In this document: piece after piece, positions 23,756-34,973 of the stretch
Layout: each line of letters starts with the position of its first letter
Position numbering within the stretch: the stretch's first letter is position 1
NCBI GenBank assembly: GCA_029953675.1
Contig: JAMWBK010000010.1
Coordinates: 1,345,001-1,409,000, forward strand
Length of the DNA: 64,000 nt
Source of the DNA: Rhodosorus marinus
Lineage: Eukaryota > Rhodophyta > Stylonematophyceae > Stylonematales > Stylonemataceae
Direction of reading: 5' to 3'
Position numbers and translations under genes: made by a program
The notes under the pieces: model-generated
What the model saw: only the letters and a program-made list of their open reading frames with translations
Databases searched by the model: none
Told to the model about the DNA's origin: nothing

Positions 23756-25152
23756 TCATTTCTTCACGGTGTCGTCACCGTCTTTCGGTCGGAGAAGTGG
23801 GCTGAAAAGAGAAGAAATTCGGTCTACTACGCCCTGTGAAGTATCGTCTTCTTGTTCGCCCCGAAAAGCACTTACAATGTCCGCCTGTTGAAACCGAAAG
23901 AAGCCGCGGAGTGCCCCAGTGAAGTGAGAGGTTTGCTCGTGCATCGATTTCCGCAAAAGCCGTTGGGAACAGCGTACCTCAGTAGGTCTCGTGGGAGAGG
24001 TTAACAAGGTCTTCACTTGTCGAAAAGTGCCGACCCTACAGAGCATCCAGTCCTCCGGGTATGATTTGAAAAGTATGCCTCCGTTCCACCTAAACTCGAA
24101 CGTACAGACCGCAGTTTCTGTTAACACACGCGCCCCTCGAAGGGACACAGCGAACAGAGCGATGCTGGGAAATACCTTGGATGCGGGCCAACTTGGTACC
24201 AATAGACAGTATCAAATGCCTTCCTGAACTTTTCAACGGTCTTGGAATCCTGACCTGAAGAATCCACTCTCATGTTCAAAGCGACGATTAGTACGTCCTG
24301 ACCAAGGTCGTCACTAAGTCTCTGAACCATCGTCAGCTCTTTGCTTCCTAACGAAACACCATATCAACTTGGGACTCAGACGATCAAGTTTCATCCTTTT
24401 GATCAGAGAGCCATTGAACTGGGTCTGTCTCTATACCTCCTCCAGCAATGATCACCACATTCTCATCCTCTTGGATAGCGCTTCCTCCAAAACCAGATCG
24501 GGAAGTCTTTCGCATCTCCTTAAGGCTTGTAACTCGATACTCATGGTCTGGCCCCCATGATTTCTTAGCCTGAGCTCGGATTACGGGACATTGATTAGCA
24601 AAACTTGCCGTCAGCCAAAGCAGAAGACCAAGCCAGCTCTGACGACTCAGTCTTTCCAGAACATTTTTTTGCGCCGAGAGTTCACACCTTATCAGCGGCT
24701 TGTTTCGTCGGAAAGACCGCAACGATGCCGAGGTCATTGCCTCGGAAGAACTCGATGAACAACTTGGTGAGTTCTCGTGTGGATGCTGCATCTGCATTAG
24801 CTTCCGAAGACGTTGATGACTCCTTCTGAAGGTGGCAGAGACGTCGTTGACGCACTGATTAGTTTAGTTTTCGGATGAAAACCTGGGGAGACGCGCGTAA
24901 GTTGGGTTTTTGATTTCTTACACTTTTCTCCAACTGAAAACTGGCGTTCTTGGGGGTACATATCTCAATTCTTGACATACGAGCTTGCAAGGAAGCCTGC
25001 ACGGCCTCTCGAACTTGTTTGATCGTTCCCCGCACGTTCATGGGAGGCTGTACAGCTGCCGTAACTGGCTGTATCCTTGACCCTTTCAGTCCTCGATGAT
25101 GAGGAAAGGAAGCCAAACCTCCTCCAGGCACAGAAACAAACGTCATTGCCAT
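23756..25152 (-). CDS. DUF1995 protein, probably plastid-targeted
   Basis: Multi-exon minus-strand gene for a DUF1995-type protein, a family found in cyanobacteria and plastids (plant LPA3 belongs to it) with roles in photosystem assembly. In order, the exons read: MAMTFVSVPGGG as likely transit peptide; TIKQVREAVQASLQARMSRI; TKLFIEFFRGNDLGIVAVF; GGSAIQEDENVVIIAGGG; VQRLSDDLGQDVLIVALNM; KTVEKFRKAFDTVYWYQ; and GGILFKSYPEDWMLCRVG. This order matches the domain: an E/V-rich helix, a nucleotide-like beta-alpha repeat, then a GG-x-LFKSxPxxW block near the end. Exons lie at about 25152-24929, 24830-24690, 24571-24400, 24340-24250, 24240-24170 and the last ending at 23756; boundaries are approximate. 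Exact biochemical role unknown. Confidence 0.72.
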
Positions 25153-26480
25153 ACTGCCACTGGTCGAAATCTACCTCAAGGTTGCCCTAGGAAACACAAA
25201 GCAGCCAAAACGCCGTTCAGATTAACGACGCGGAAACAGAAAATAACAAAAGGTAATCAGGACTTACTAGCTCCCCTTCCAGGCGAATCTGTCTCACATC
25301 CAATCCATCCTCATCAGTCTTTCATCAACAACAGTCCACTTATCGACGATGAGATAGTTTATCTGGAGATTCCAAAGGATAGCGGTGAAGCTTCACCAAT
25401 GGGCCTCGGGGGGAGTGGTCTCAAGCAATACTCGCTACTGAGACTGATTTCAATCATAGCTTTGAAGCTTGCAATGGGTCTCGGAGGAGGGCGAGCGGAA
25501 CTCTATAGTGAAGCTTACAACGCCGTGTTCATATGACTGCTTCAGGTGCTGGCTAGGTGTATGATGCCTGTGATTCCGATGACGGCTAGTTCATTGTCTT
25601 TGGGGATGAGCTCATCATATTCTTTTGGTTCCCCAGACTCCAATTGGCTGGACAGGTTGTCATCGATTTGCCGCAGATGAAGACCCTGTTCATGTACACA
25701 AGGTGATGCATGAAGGATCTTTGCGAGACCAGCGGACAGTGTTATGGCATCGGTGTTTTGTACGCCACGTTCTGAGCAGCTTGCACTGCCTTCTATGTAG
25801 AGGTTGTAAAACGTCGAGGTCGACTTGAACTGATTCCGAATCAAATAGACCGGGGGGGCTCCCAGTGGAATCTCGATGTGCTTGTTCGTGTGCAGGTCCA
25901 GCTCCATCGGGTAGAGTCCTTTTTCGGGAATGGGAAGAAACTTCATGGATATGCTGGTATAATGAGGTCGGTGATGACTCGTGAATACGGAAGTGCCACA
26001 TCCCGTTGCGCCACAACACGCCTCGATCCTGCGTCTTCAATGCCAGATCGACCAGATCATGAAGACAGAGGTTAACGGGACTGCAGCTGGAGGGGTCAGG
26101 TCAGGCCTAGTTCCAAGCTGCCTTAGTCTGGTGAATAGACAATGTCTTAAAAGCCACAGCTGGTGACCTTACATGACCCTTTTTGGGAGGCTTATGATTC
26201 TCCTAGCTGTTCTGGGTTCTATGGCTAACTTCTTATCAGCGTTTACTATCAACAATCGTCCACCCCAGTTTCCTAGTTTCCACTATGAATCGGTGCGAAC
26301 AAATAATCATTTGCATGGACAGAGATCAACCGGAGCAATGCCCTCCATGACTTGATACCCGAGCTTAACGAGAGCGTACTAGGGGAACCCGAACATCTTG
26401 ACGAAGCTCTCAGAACCGAGTGTCTGTGGTCTCACAGAAATGTGTCTATGATACTGTGGTCAGATTCTGATTGGCAGGTC
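25153..26480. other. Intergenic; no gene securely called
   Basis: A 134-codon minus frame (25542-25946) and a plus frame beginning with a hydrophobic segment (26173-26355) are open. Neither has a domain I recognise or a convincing splice partner. A GAAGCTT...ATGGG(C/T)CTCGG segment occurs twice (near 25386 and 25463). Could include an unrecognised short gene. Confidence 0.35.
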
Positions 26481-27153
26481 TCAGTCCTCCCTAACGCGCC
26501 TCGGAACCTGGATCACTCTTCGAGGTTTACGCGCTGGATCGTCCTCTGGATCAAAACGATCTCTTTCTCTCTTCTCCTCTGCCCAGCGGCGCTTTTTCTG
26601 CTGAAGCGTGGGTCTTGTCCTCCTGAAGTTCGCGGCGTAATCATCCTGCTTAGGGTTGATGGCGTGCTCATACTCCGCTCGCGCCCGGGGTGCAAAGGGC
26701 ACATCAACCCAGTTGCGTAACCTGATAAACATTTTTTTATAATCCGGCCTCTTTTTCACACCCTTTTGCATGGTATTGCGAGACGTTTTTCCAGGCAGAT
26801 TCACAGATCCTACGCTGTCCACCTCAAGCCCGTAGAGCTTCTGTACATACTCTCGGAAAGTTATTTTGTTCATGCTCTTGTCCACGATAAACTGTAGAGA
26901 CTTCGTACGAAATAATCTCTCAGGGCTCGCCTGAAGTTCACAGAGAAAAGTCGGTTAGTGAGCAAGGCCATGAAACGAGGTAACGAACAGGGCCAAACGA
27001 AAAATCAAACAGACTGACAAACAGCAAGGTAGATCCAAAAGCTTGTAGGCTCAAAAGGCTTACCAACTTCCTCAACGGCATCCTCGTCGGTACTAGCTTC
27101 AACGTCGCCTTGTAGTTGGGGAAAAAATTCTTCAAAGGCGCCTTCAAGACCAT
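26481..27153 (-). CDS. MRPL23: Mitochondrial ribosomal protein uL23 (bacterial-type L23)
   Basis: Predicted 179-residue large-subunit protein that binds 23S-type rRNA near the exit tunnel. Exon 1 (27153-27064) gives MVLKAPLKNFFPNYKATLKL, matching the FPN start of mitochondrial L23. Exon 2 (26930-26481) gives MNKITFREYVQKLYGLEVDS, the SVNLPGKTSRN loop, and RPDYKKMFIRL, equal to the VNTxNxxGKTKR and RPDYKKAxVxL signatures. Exon lengths are 90 and 450, so the frame closes. The long basic C-terminal tail (KKRRWAEEKRERDRF...) is a mitochondrial-type extension absent from plastid L23. No cleavable presequence is obvious. Assignment to mitochondria rather than plastid is inferred from the extension and the FPN segment. 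Confidence 0.85.
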
Positions 27154-27864
27154 CGTTTCCTCTAAAAATCCCAAAGAAGAGATACCTAATCGCTACATAT
27201 ATCGTCCCAATAGGAAGGGATCACCCTTACACCGCATCAATCTTCGCACTACGCCGCTCTGCTTTCGTCCTCTAAATAGATCACCATGATGCGACACTTA
27301 AAACACTTTATAGTACCAACAACATCTGAAACACGTCATATTTCTGATATACTGGTCAACAAGGAAATTTTATAAGTCACCTTGTCTGGTGACGCGTACT
27401 CATCGAAACGGAAGATAAAGAATGTATTTTCAAAATATTATGAACGAAGTTTCTCAAATAATAGTTTTAACGATCACTTGACAGCACTCTGCGCGATGAA
27501 GATTCAGGCACTGGATGGGGTTGGGTATTGGCCAGGGTAAAGGCAGCGAAGGAGTTGCAGGTGGCATGGTCTGGCTGGGTCGTGACCTTTTGTGATAATA
27601 TGAAATGTGGAATCCGCCCGGCCAAGGACATATTTGGCCTTGCGGTAGCTAATAGACCAGGAAGAAAGCATCGGGATGGTTTAGCTCAGTCACCGGTAGG
27701 TCTTGCTCAGCTCCGTTCACACAAATCATGTCTAAATGATACGAAAAACTATGCAAGACGTTGGCTTCGCATCTGCGTAGGTAAGCCTTACTCGCTGGAC
27801 CCCGTAGGGGAGAGAAATTCCGTCAGCACAGTCATGCCGCCCTCCCCACTACACCCTTCGACGT

Positions 27865-29250
27865 GCACCCGACCCGACGTCTCCTACGCCTTCACTCTTG
27901 GCAAACTTAGTTACGGAGATCGGAATCCATGCTACCGGCATCTACGTTTTCACTCACAACACAGCCTGCCTGAGCTGGATCACCAACCCAAATAAGCCCC
28001 CTCCAAGGCATATCCACCTACAACATACCGGAACGTGAGGCATCACAAAGCGCTCGGCACCACTTCTCTAAACTCATTCCCGGACAGCGGCCTCCCTACC
28101 TCGAATGCTGTGCGGTATCTGTGCTGGTATGACCAGGGATCGAGCCCTTGCGTGGCCAACTAGCCCTGGTGTTTGCATACCATGGCAAAAGGCCGTGATA
28201 GTCGACGGCTAGTAACAGGAATTTGTCCGGCGAGTTATATTCAAACACACCTGGAACTACAAACGAACATGGCGTGGACTCCGATACCAAGCCGAGCTGC
28301 TTTTCTCTTGGAACAAAAAAGCATGTCTAGTCTCGAACGGCCTACTATAGCTGGACTATCGGTCCCTCCGTTCTTTTGGCTGCTCTTGTCAGGAATCTTG
28401 CAGCCTCCCCGTAGTGAGGAGATGCTCTCACCATTCGTAGTTCGCATTTGTCAGCAGCATTGACATTGACTTCCATCAGCCTGGATTTCTAGCGGGAAAA
28501 ATCGACTCTCAACTCGAAAGCTAATGCAGCCTAAAACTAGGAAGGCCAACAATCCTACATACTTTGAATGCGACTTTCAAGGGCAGAGTGAAGTTGACGA
28601 GTGTGGACACGTACGCCAGCGAAGATGACCACTCAAGTCAGCCATTGAAGAAAACGTTCGAGGATGCGCAAGGTTTCGATTTGTAAGATGGGAGTACAGT
28701 GCACTTGTTCCTGAGGAGGAAAAAAAGGTTACAGATGAGTTTGTGGTCCTGACACTCATCTATAGTCGGTGCACTCTGGTGTGACGAGGTTTCAAACTTG
28801 CGGCCATATCTAGAAGAGGTCGAGCTTGCTGTGGCAGCGCGCATCTGAACTGTGTGGCAAATTAGTTTATGAATACTGGTTCGACCACAGAATGCCTTAA
28901 CGCCTGAGCTCCTAAGAGCCTGCCCCGAGTCCACTAGTCAAAACTATGGGAGACTGGAGACTGCCGGACACCACAGGTACAGGTTCAGGCTACCCGTTCC
29001 TGACCGATCCGTTAATACCCTCATAGTATGGATATACCGGCATGGGAACTATCCTAATTCTTCAGAAAGATCTCTGGTCGAAGAGTTCTTACTTTTTTTC
29101 TTGTCCCATCAATGCTCCACGGGTGTACCAGTCGTTGGGGCCACCTGTCATGCTGGGACACACCATCGCCAATGCCATGTAGCGATCGAACCTTCCTCGC
29201 CAAAGACATGAAATGCCCAAAATTCCCACCAGCTCTAGACCGGCTGGGGC
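27865..29250 (+). mobile_element. Possible decayed Ty3/gypsy-like retrotransposon fragment
   Basis: In one plus frame RPDVSYAFTLGKLSYGDRNP (about 27871-27930) resembles the RPVAYASRTLxxAERNY element of gypsy RNase H. Shortly after, in another frame, VFTHNTACLSWITNPNKPP (about 27941-28000) resembles the FTDHxALxWLxNxKNPxGR element. About 1.1 kb further on, LHGCTSRWGHLSCWDT (from about 29114) resembles the H-x(n)-GHLGxxxT zinc-binding start of gypsy integrase. Each match is short and the reading frame is broken, so this is a suggestion only. No long terminal repeats were found. Confidence 0.3.
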
Positions 29251-30334
29251 CTCTGGGCGAAACATATCTAGAAACTACATTATTGAAAACAACTCTGTCC
29301 AAATCTTCAAAATTCACTCAGAACAAACGATCTGAAGTGCATTAAAGTTATCTTCATAGGAATGGCTTTTAGAATATGCTTAAGACAGTCACTTTTTAGA
29401 AACAACCACCAGACCAAACCCCCTTTTTCCCGTAAAAGCCACGGGACAAAACAACAGCTACTGTATGGCACCCACGTGTCTCAAAGACACGGTGGCATGG
29501 GCCTGATAGAGACTCTTGCTCTACATTTGCCACCCGAAATTGAATATGTCTTTTTTTGGCAAGAATCGATGCTACGTGTCATCCGATGAAATAATAAATA
29601 CAGGGGTTTTACTCGTCACTTTCTCAGTGGCCGTATTCTAGCAAGCTGGAGGGGGGTATTTAGTGTTTTAGTCTGTTGTCGGATATGTATATTCATACCC
29701 TCCCTATGGGATATTCAACATACAACAAAGCTTCGATTATTTTTAAATAAATACTTGTTTTGATCTATATCCACATCAGCTACAGGGCTAGGAACAAGAT
29801 TCGTGACCGGTGCATACAAAGCTCTTTCTTCGAGGGGTTATGTGCTCAACTGATTTTTATACACTTCAGGGACCTGAAACCGTTCTATGCCATTCCCCCT
29901 CTTACAACTTTGCAATCAAAGTAAGATATCCTTGAGGGAGTTCTGAATACGCTGATAATTCTCTCCGAAGCAGCAGATCTTTCCCCCCTGTCCAACACAT
30001 TTGAAAATGGAGGACACAGAACTCCGTTCCCTATAGCGTATATACCGTAAATGGTAAACCGTATCGAACAATATAAGTATCCTAAACAACCCCTTATAGA
30101 CTCGACTATAATCCTTCATAATATTTCTTTTATTCCAATATTTGGATCGAAACTATCGAGAGAAGGGGGTTTCATTGAGGACAATATATAGTATTATTAC
30201 AACTGCATCATCTATTTTGATAAATCTTGAGTGCAGGGTTCTAAATACAAGAATAAATTTAATCGAAACGAATGGATAGAGAGACAGTTCTTGCAAGTTT
30301 ATTTCATTTTTTAAGGCGTCGTTTTGCTTTGCTG

Positions 30335-30399
30335 AGGGGTAAGGAGGGGACATAGCGAGTCGTGGTTGAAAAACTTTTAGGGGGGGGGGGTGGGGTGGT
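30335..30399 (+). promoter_or_regulatory. G-rich tract with G11 run upstream of GME
   Basis: Contains GAGGGG, AGGAGGGG and, at 30380-30390, eleven consecutive G followed by TGGGGTGG. It lies 185-250 bp before the epimerase ATG, on the sense strand, after an AT-rich block. Confidence 0.45.
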
Positions 30400-30584
30400 A
30401 AAACGGTCGGAGGGTATATGAGTTGAGTTAGATAAGCATCGGGGAGCTGTTGTGGTTGTGGGGAGGGAGTTGAAGGCCTTTATCAGTTTCAGTGAGGTCT
30501 GCTCTGTACGGAGGATTAGAGATTTTGGTGAAGGTAGAGGTTGGAATCTGTTGTAGGAGATTTTTTTTTCTTTGGTGGTGAAAG

Positions 30585-31830
30585 ATGTCGCACTGGGTGA
30601 ACCCTGAGTTTCCTGTGACCACCGAGGGTGGTGATAAGGTCCGTGTCTTGGTTACTGGAGCTGGTGGATTCATCGGATCTCATCTTGCGAAGAAGCTGAA
30701 GAGCCTTGGATACCACGTTGTTGCCGCTGATTGGAAGGAGAATGAGTACATGAAGCAGGAGGACTTCTGCGATGAGTTCATGTTGGTCGATCTCCGCAAG
30801 ATGGAGAACTGCGTCAAGTCCGTTGAGGGCTGCAGAGATGGTAAGCAGGATCGCGTTTGCTCCTCCACGTAGATCTGCCCCTATTGACGCTGAGTTTCAC
30901 TCTTGCCGTTCCCAGTATACAACCTTGCCGCTGACATGGGGGGTATGGGCTTCATCCAGTCGAACCACTCTGTGATTATGTACAACAATACTCTGATCTC
31001 CTTCAACATGCTCGAGGCTGGACGTATCGGAGGTGTTTCCCGCTTCTACTATGCATCGTCAGCATGCATCTACCCTGAAGGTCGCCAGCTGGACCCGAAA
31101 AATCCTGGCCTCAAGGAATCCGATGCCTGGCCAGCTCAGCCCCAGGACGCCTATGGCCTTGAGAAGCTCGCGTCGGAGGAGCTTGCGATCCATTACGCAA
31201 AGGTAGGTGGAGGGTTTGCAGACCGGGCGTAATTGAATTGGCGATCTAATCGGTCTTCATTTCTGTGATTCGTCGCACTAGGACTTCAACATGCTCACGA
31301 GAATTGGACGATTCCACAACATCTACGGTCCGTTCGGAACCTGGAAGGGTGGACGTGAGAAGGCGCCGGCTGCCTTCTGCAGAAAGTGCCTCTCCTCTGA
31401 CAAGGAATTCGAAATGTGGGGCGATGGAGAGCAGACACGATCTTTCTGCTTTGTCGATGACGCCGTTGAGGGTGTCATCCGGCTGATGAACTCTGACTTC
31501 ACGGACCCGCTTAACGTGGGATCTGAGGAGATGGTGTCCATGAACGGTATGGCTGATCTCGTCATGTCCTACGAGGGCAAGAAGCTGGAGATCAAACACA
31601 TTCCTGGACCCGAGGGAGTGCGAGGCCGAAACTCCAACAACGACCTTTGCCGCAAGGTCCTTGGATGGGCTCCGGGTATTTCCCTGAAGGATGGGCTGAA
31701 CATTACCTACGACTGGATCAAGAGCCAGATTGAAGAAGAGAAGGCCTCTGGTGTCGCCAACGACTACTCATCATCGAAGGTTGTTGCTACCCATGCACCC
31801 ACTGATTCTAAGGCGGCCAAGAGGAAGTGA
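30585..31830 (+). CDS. GME: GDP-mannose 3,5-epimerase
   Basis: Predicted 363-residue short-chain dehydrogenase/reductase-type epimerase that converts GDP-D-mannose to GDP-L-galactose (and GDP-L-gulose). The product feeds L-ascorbate synthesis and, in red algae, L-galactose-containing wall galactans. The NAD-binding GxxGxxG loop is VLVTGAGGFIGSHL. VYNLAADMGGMGFIQSNHS is the family signature. The catalytic region is SSACIYPEG followed by YGLEK (Y-x3-K). GPFGTWKGGREKAPAAF and RSFCFVDDAVEG follow in the expected order. Three exons, 30585-30840, 30916-31202 and 31282-31830, close in frame. The short Lys-rich end (KAAKRK) and lack of a presequence suggest the cytosol. Very strong similarity to plant GME. 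Confidence 0.97.
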
Positions 31831-32617
31831 TTTGTATTCTCGTAGCGCGTTGTCCCTGGAAGCTTTCGCTGTCGTTGAGCCAACTTTCTCGAAGCAGCCA
31901 GCTCCCGATGGGTGGCTCTAGTAGATCTCTTGGTTCTCTGCTTCGTCAAAACCACTTCATATGAGTAGGCGAGAAACCGAAATAAACGATGCAATGCCTG
32001 GCTTTTGTTGTTAAGTCAATCCGAGCTCTCCCAGGTGCATGTCTGGATCATGCCAACCAAACGCACGTATCAGGCCTCATAAAATACCCCACGCAAAACG
32101 CTTCCCAGTTCTACAGCTCAATGTTGGTTCTTATGTGGGTCCTAAATTTCACATGGATATACAGTTAAGGAGTCGGACGCAAGGTTAGTTCTCCTTTTTT
32201 CAGATCTGCTGTTCCAAACCCACTCTTCCAAGCTGTCACCAGGGGATGGACAGACCAGACCAATCTACGTCATGAACCGTGGTCATGTTCGATGACAAGC
32301 CTATGAGGCGACGACAAGCTCGCAACGTTTCGCATGGTTTAGGATCCCATGGACATTGTCGTGCGTTCACGCCAGCGCAAGATTTTGGTAGCTCCGACAT
32401 CTAGGGGTAGTTCCTGACGACGAGGTAAACGAGTGAGTACGCGGTGAGTAGTGTGCGAGCTGCGGGAAACGCGTGATCTGGTAGTGGGAGCCTTGACTGG
32501 CAAGAAGGCGCAGACTCTGTTAAGAAAGCTCGCCTTGTATGAAGGAATGAAGAATCTTAGATTCAGACATCTGACTGGAATGGATGCTCGTAGGGCGGTG
32601 AGAGCTGTCCGCTGAGG
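31831..32617. other. Intergenic: GME 3'UTR and PPR-gene 5' leader
   Basis: No gene recognised. The last 40 bp include a short upstream open frame (32580-32615) that ends two bases before the ATG of the PPR gene. Confidence 0.5.
32580..32615 (+). promoter_or_regulatory. Upstream ORF (11 codons) abutting the PPR start
   Basis: ATG at 32580 opens an 11-codon frame ending TGA at 32613-32615, so only two bases separate it from the main ATG at 32618. A second, overlapping ATG at 32584 gives a five-codon frame. Such an arrangement can lower translation or require reinitiation; whether this leader is transcribed is unknown. Confidence 0.4.
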
Positions 32618-34141
32618 ATGTCAATTGTACAGGGGAAGGGTGGAAGCCTTGTTCCTCTGGCTCCAAAAGGAATTGGATGGAATCTGATAAAGGCAACACT
32701 TGGAAAGACAGGAGCAGCGGCGAAGTTGAAGGAGCGGGAAACTGAAGAGGGAAGGATTCGAAGAGAACGGGACGCTCTAGTTCGTTATAAAGAGCTGGTT
32801 CTTCAGAACTCACACTATCCTGAATCAGCACTTATCTATGCGTCATGGCTTCCCTGGGGAAGGAGAAAACTGTGTCAAGAGGCTATGTTGAAACTGCCAA
32901 TGAGACCAACCTCGAAGGATCACGACTATTACGTTTCCATCCTGGAGAGAGTTGGCGCCGCAGAGCTGCTCTACTTTCATGCGATGAGGCAAGCAGAACC
33001 CAACTTGAGGCTGTGGACAAAGGTTTTCACCGCACTAGCAAACCGCCGGTCGGACTTGTCCTATGTCGGCCTAATCGCTGAGCTGGAGGCCGCTGGCTTA
33101 GAACCCACTCCTATAGCCTATTCGACTTTCCTCCATTTGGCTCGTAGCTCTAAGAACTACGAGATAGTTGAGAAGCTTTTCTACCGGATGAACCGACGGA
33201 ATATCACGATTACGAACGATACTGCTGTGCCAGTAATCGGTGCGTTCATGATGACTGGGAGGCCCAAAGCAGCAGTGAAAGTCCTTAGAATGCTGGAAAG
33301 CCCAGACGCCAGGGTGATCGAGACTGTCATGCACGGTCTGATTCGCAATGACAAATATTGGGCAGCGATGAAGTATTTCGACTACGCGATGTCCCATGAG
33401 ATTCCATTGGACAGTGGGCTGTACAACGCTGGAATTGAGGCTTGCATCGCTGGCGGAAGATGGGACCGCGTTGTGGAGATCGTGGACGATGCCATGATTC
33501 GAGAGGACGTCGTGCTGAGTGACAAGTCCCTCCTGTACGGAATGAAGGCTTTTGCAACAATTGGGGATGTGACGAATGTCCAAACACTATTCGGCAAGGC
33601 CTTGGCTAGAAGGGATCGTGTCACCAACCGTCATTTTCAGATCCTCGCGGAGGGGTATTGCAATAGGGGATTGATCCGAGGTTGCTACTCGTACCTGAGA
33701 ATGTTCATTCGGGCAACTACTAGGATTAAGAAGACAAGGAGTACTCATAACGTTGACGCGACCTGTTTCAATGTCATGATTCAGGAGTGCTTGCTTCGGA
33801 ACGACCTGGCTCTAGGTCTGAGCCTTGGTCAGAAGATGAGAGCCCTCGGCATTGAGCACGACATAGAAACTAGGAGGCTCTTGCGCGATGTCGAGAGACT
33901 TCGCGATGAGGAGAACCAGAAAGGTACGGAGTCGGATGCAACTCCAGAGCGCCCGGAACCTGCAACCGAGAGTGGTATTTTGCACCAGCCGCATATTCCT
34001 TTTGTTCCGAGCCACATCGAGAAGCTGCTACGGGAGCAGGAATACTCTATGGGAGGGGAGAAGCAGAAGAAAATTCCGCGTAGAAGGTTAAGACGGGACG
34101 CCAATACCGACAATCTGGAGCCACCGCGGAGGCTGCCTTGA
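32618..34141 (+). CDS. Pentatricopeptide-repeat (PPR) protein, intronless
   Basis: 507-residue single-exon protein. Helical repeats of about 35 residues are seen from roughly residue 125 to 400: LWTKVFTALANRRSDLSYVG, AYSTFLHLARSSKNYEIVEK with LFYRMNRRNITI, YWAAMKYFDYAMSHEIPLDS with LYNAGIEACIAGGRWDRVVE, and CFNVMIQECLLRNDLALGLS with LGQKMRALGIEHD. PPR proteins bind organellar RNA and affect its processing, stability or translation. The N-terminus (GGSLVPLAPKGIGWNLIK) is basic and uncharged enough for a targeting peptide, but no compartment can be set. The C-terminal 80 residues are charged and end with a Lys/Arg-rich segment. Lack of introns is common in this family. RNA target unknown. Confidence 0.85.
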   Translation: MSIVQGKGGSLVPLAPKGIGWNLIKATLGKTGAAAKLKERETEEGRIRRERDALVRYKELVLQNSHYPESALIYASWLPWGRRKLCQEAMLKLPMRPTSKDHDYYVSILERVGAAELLYFHAMRQAEPNLRLWTKVFTALANRRSDLSYVGLIAELEAAGLEPTPIAYSTFLHLARSSKNYEIVEKLFYRMNRRNITITNDTAVPVIGAFMMTGRPKAAVKVLRMLESPDARVIETVMHGLIRNDKYWAAMKYFDYAMSHEIPLDSGLYNAGIEACIAGGRWDRVVEIVDDAMIREDVVLSDKSLLYGMKAFATIGDVTNVQTLFGKALARRDRVTNRHFQILAEGYCNRGLIRGCYSYLRMFIRATTRIKKTRSTHNVDATCFNVMIQECLLRNDLALGLSLGQKMRALGIEHDIETRRLLRDVERLRDEENQKGTESDATPERPEPATESGILHQPHIPFVPSHIEKLLREQEYSMGGEKQKKIPRRRLRRDANTDNLEPPRRLP

Positions 34142-34973
34142 TGGGTCTTGAGGTTTATTTAAAATTCATTTGCCACTCATTATTAACATGATCAACAGCA
34201 CCTATTGTATGAATGAAAGAAAAACGTCTTGCGTACTTCAGCTGCTTTTGAAGACTACGGCTGTGCGTCAGCAGCGCGTAATACAATTTCGTAGTGCCTC
34301 TGTCCCCGTCGAGCTTGTTTGCTGAGTCGTACCGTTCCACTGACCTGAAAGTCAACTCCTCAATGGACCTGGAAGCTACTCCTTTCTGCGAAATCTTTTT
34401 TTTGGATAACCATCAAAAAACTACAAAAAAACACAAACACTGAGTGAAAGCCCCACCAACCCATCAATCAGAACTGTCCCAAACAATACCGTTCAAGCAA
34501 CCGTGCCTGTCCCATGGGACAGCAGCCAGCTCAGATATATTTGGACAATCTGTCCTCTACTAGAACTTCAAAAATTTATTCAACCTATATTCAGTCATTA
34601 TATCTATATACAATCATTATTGTTCTATATTGATTGTAGTGGAGATTATATTACGAGAATTTGTATCTAGGTGGTGCTCGATTTTTTTATATTTCATGGT
34701 GGATTTTCTTCAGTGGCGACGGCGATCATGGAACGCCGGGGCCGGAGGAAGGGGAAATTGGTATTATATTTTGAGGTGAGGATCGTTGATTTTGACATTG
34801 TTTTGAAGGGTTTTCCCTGAAGAGCGAAGAAATTTGCGTCTTGAGGACAGGGTTGGGGAAGCGGAGGACTGAGGTGTGGGGAGGTAAGCGGCGGTGGTGT
34901 AGGTGGTTGGTGGGGATAGGGGAGTTGCGAAGACAGTTTTTATTTGTTTCGTTTGCTCAGTTTCTCTGCAAGG
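34142..34973. other. Intergenic: PPR 3' region and uS17 promoter
   Basis: AT-rich to about 34700, then G-rich on the plus strand at 34736-34770 and 34850-34925, just before the uS17 start. No gene recognised. Confidence 0.5.
34850..34925 (+). promoter_or_regulatory. G-rich sense-strand tract upstream of uS17
   Basis: Many GG, GGG and GGGG runs (for example GGGTTGGGGAAG, GTGTGGGGAGG, TTGGTGGGGATAGGGGAG) lie 50-125 bp before the ATG at 34974, after AT-rich DNA. A smaller G-rich patch is at 34736-34757. Confidence 0.4.

Larger units (their letters stand above)
27154..30584. other. Long intergenic stretch with possible retroelement remains
   Basis: 3.4 kb without an intact gene. The segment about 27.87-29.25 kb holds peptides reminiscent of Ty3/gypsy RNase H and integrase, broken by stops and shifts. 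From 29.6 kb the DNA is AT-rich. At 30335-30399 it becomes G-rich ahead of the GDP-mannose epimerase gene. Confidence 0.45.

Noticed and set aside
25542-25946. 134-codon minus frame between DUF1995 and uL23m
   Set aside because: No recognised family, no convincing splice partner; left as unresolved intergenic DNA.
28131-28152. Sequence resembling a tRNA T-arm (reverse complement GGGCTCGATCCC)
   Set aside because: No complementary T-stem, acceptor stem or A-box around it; not a tRNA.
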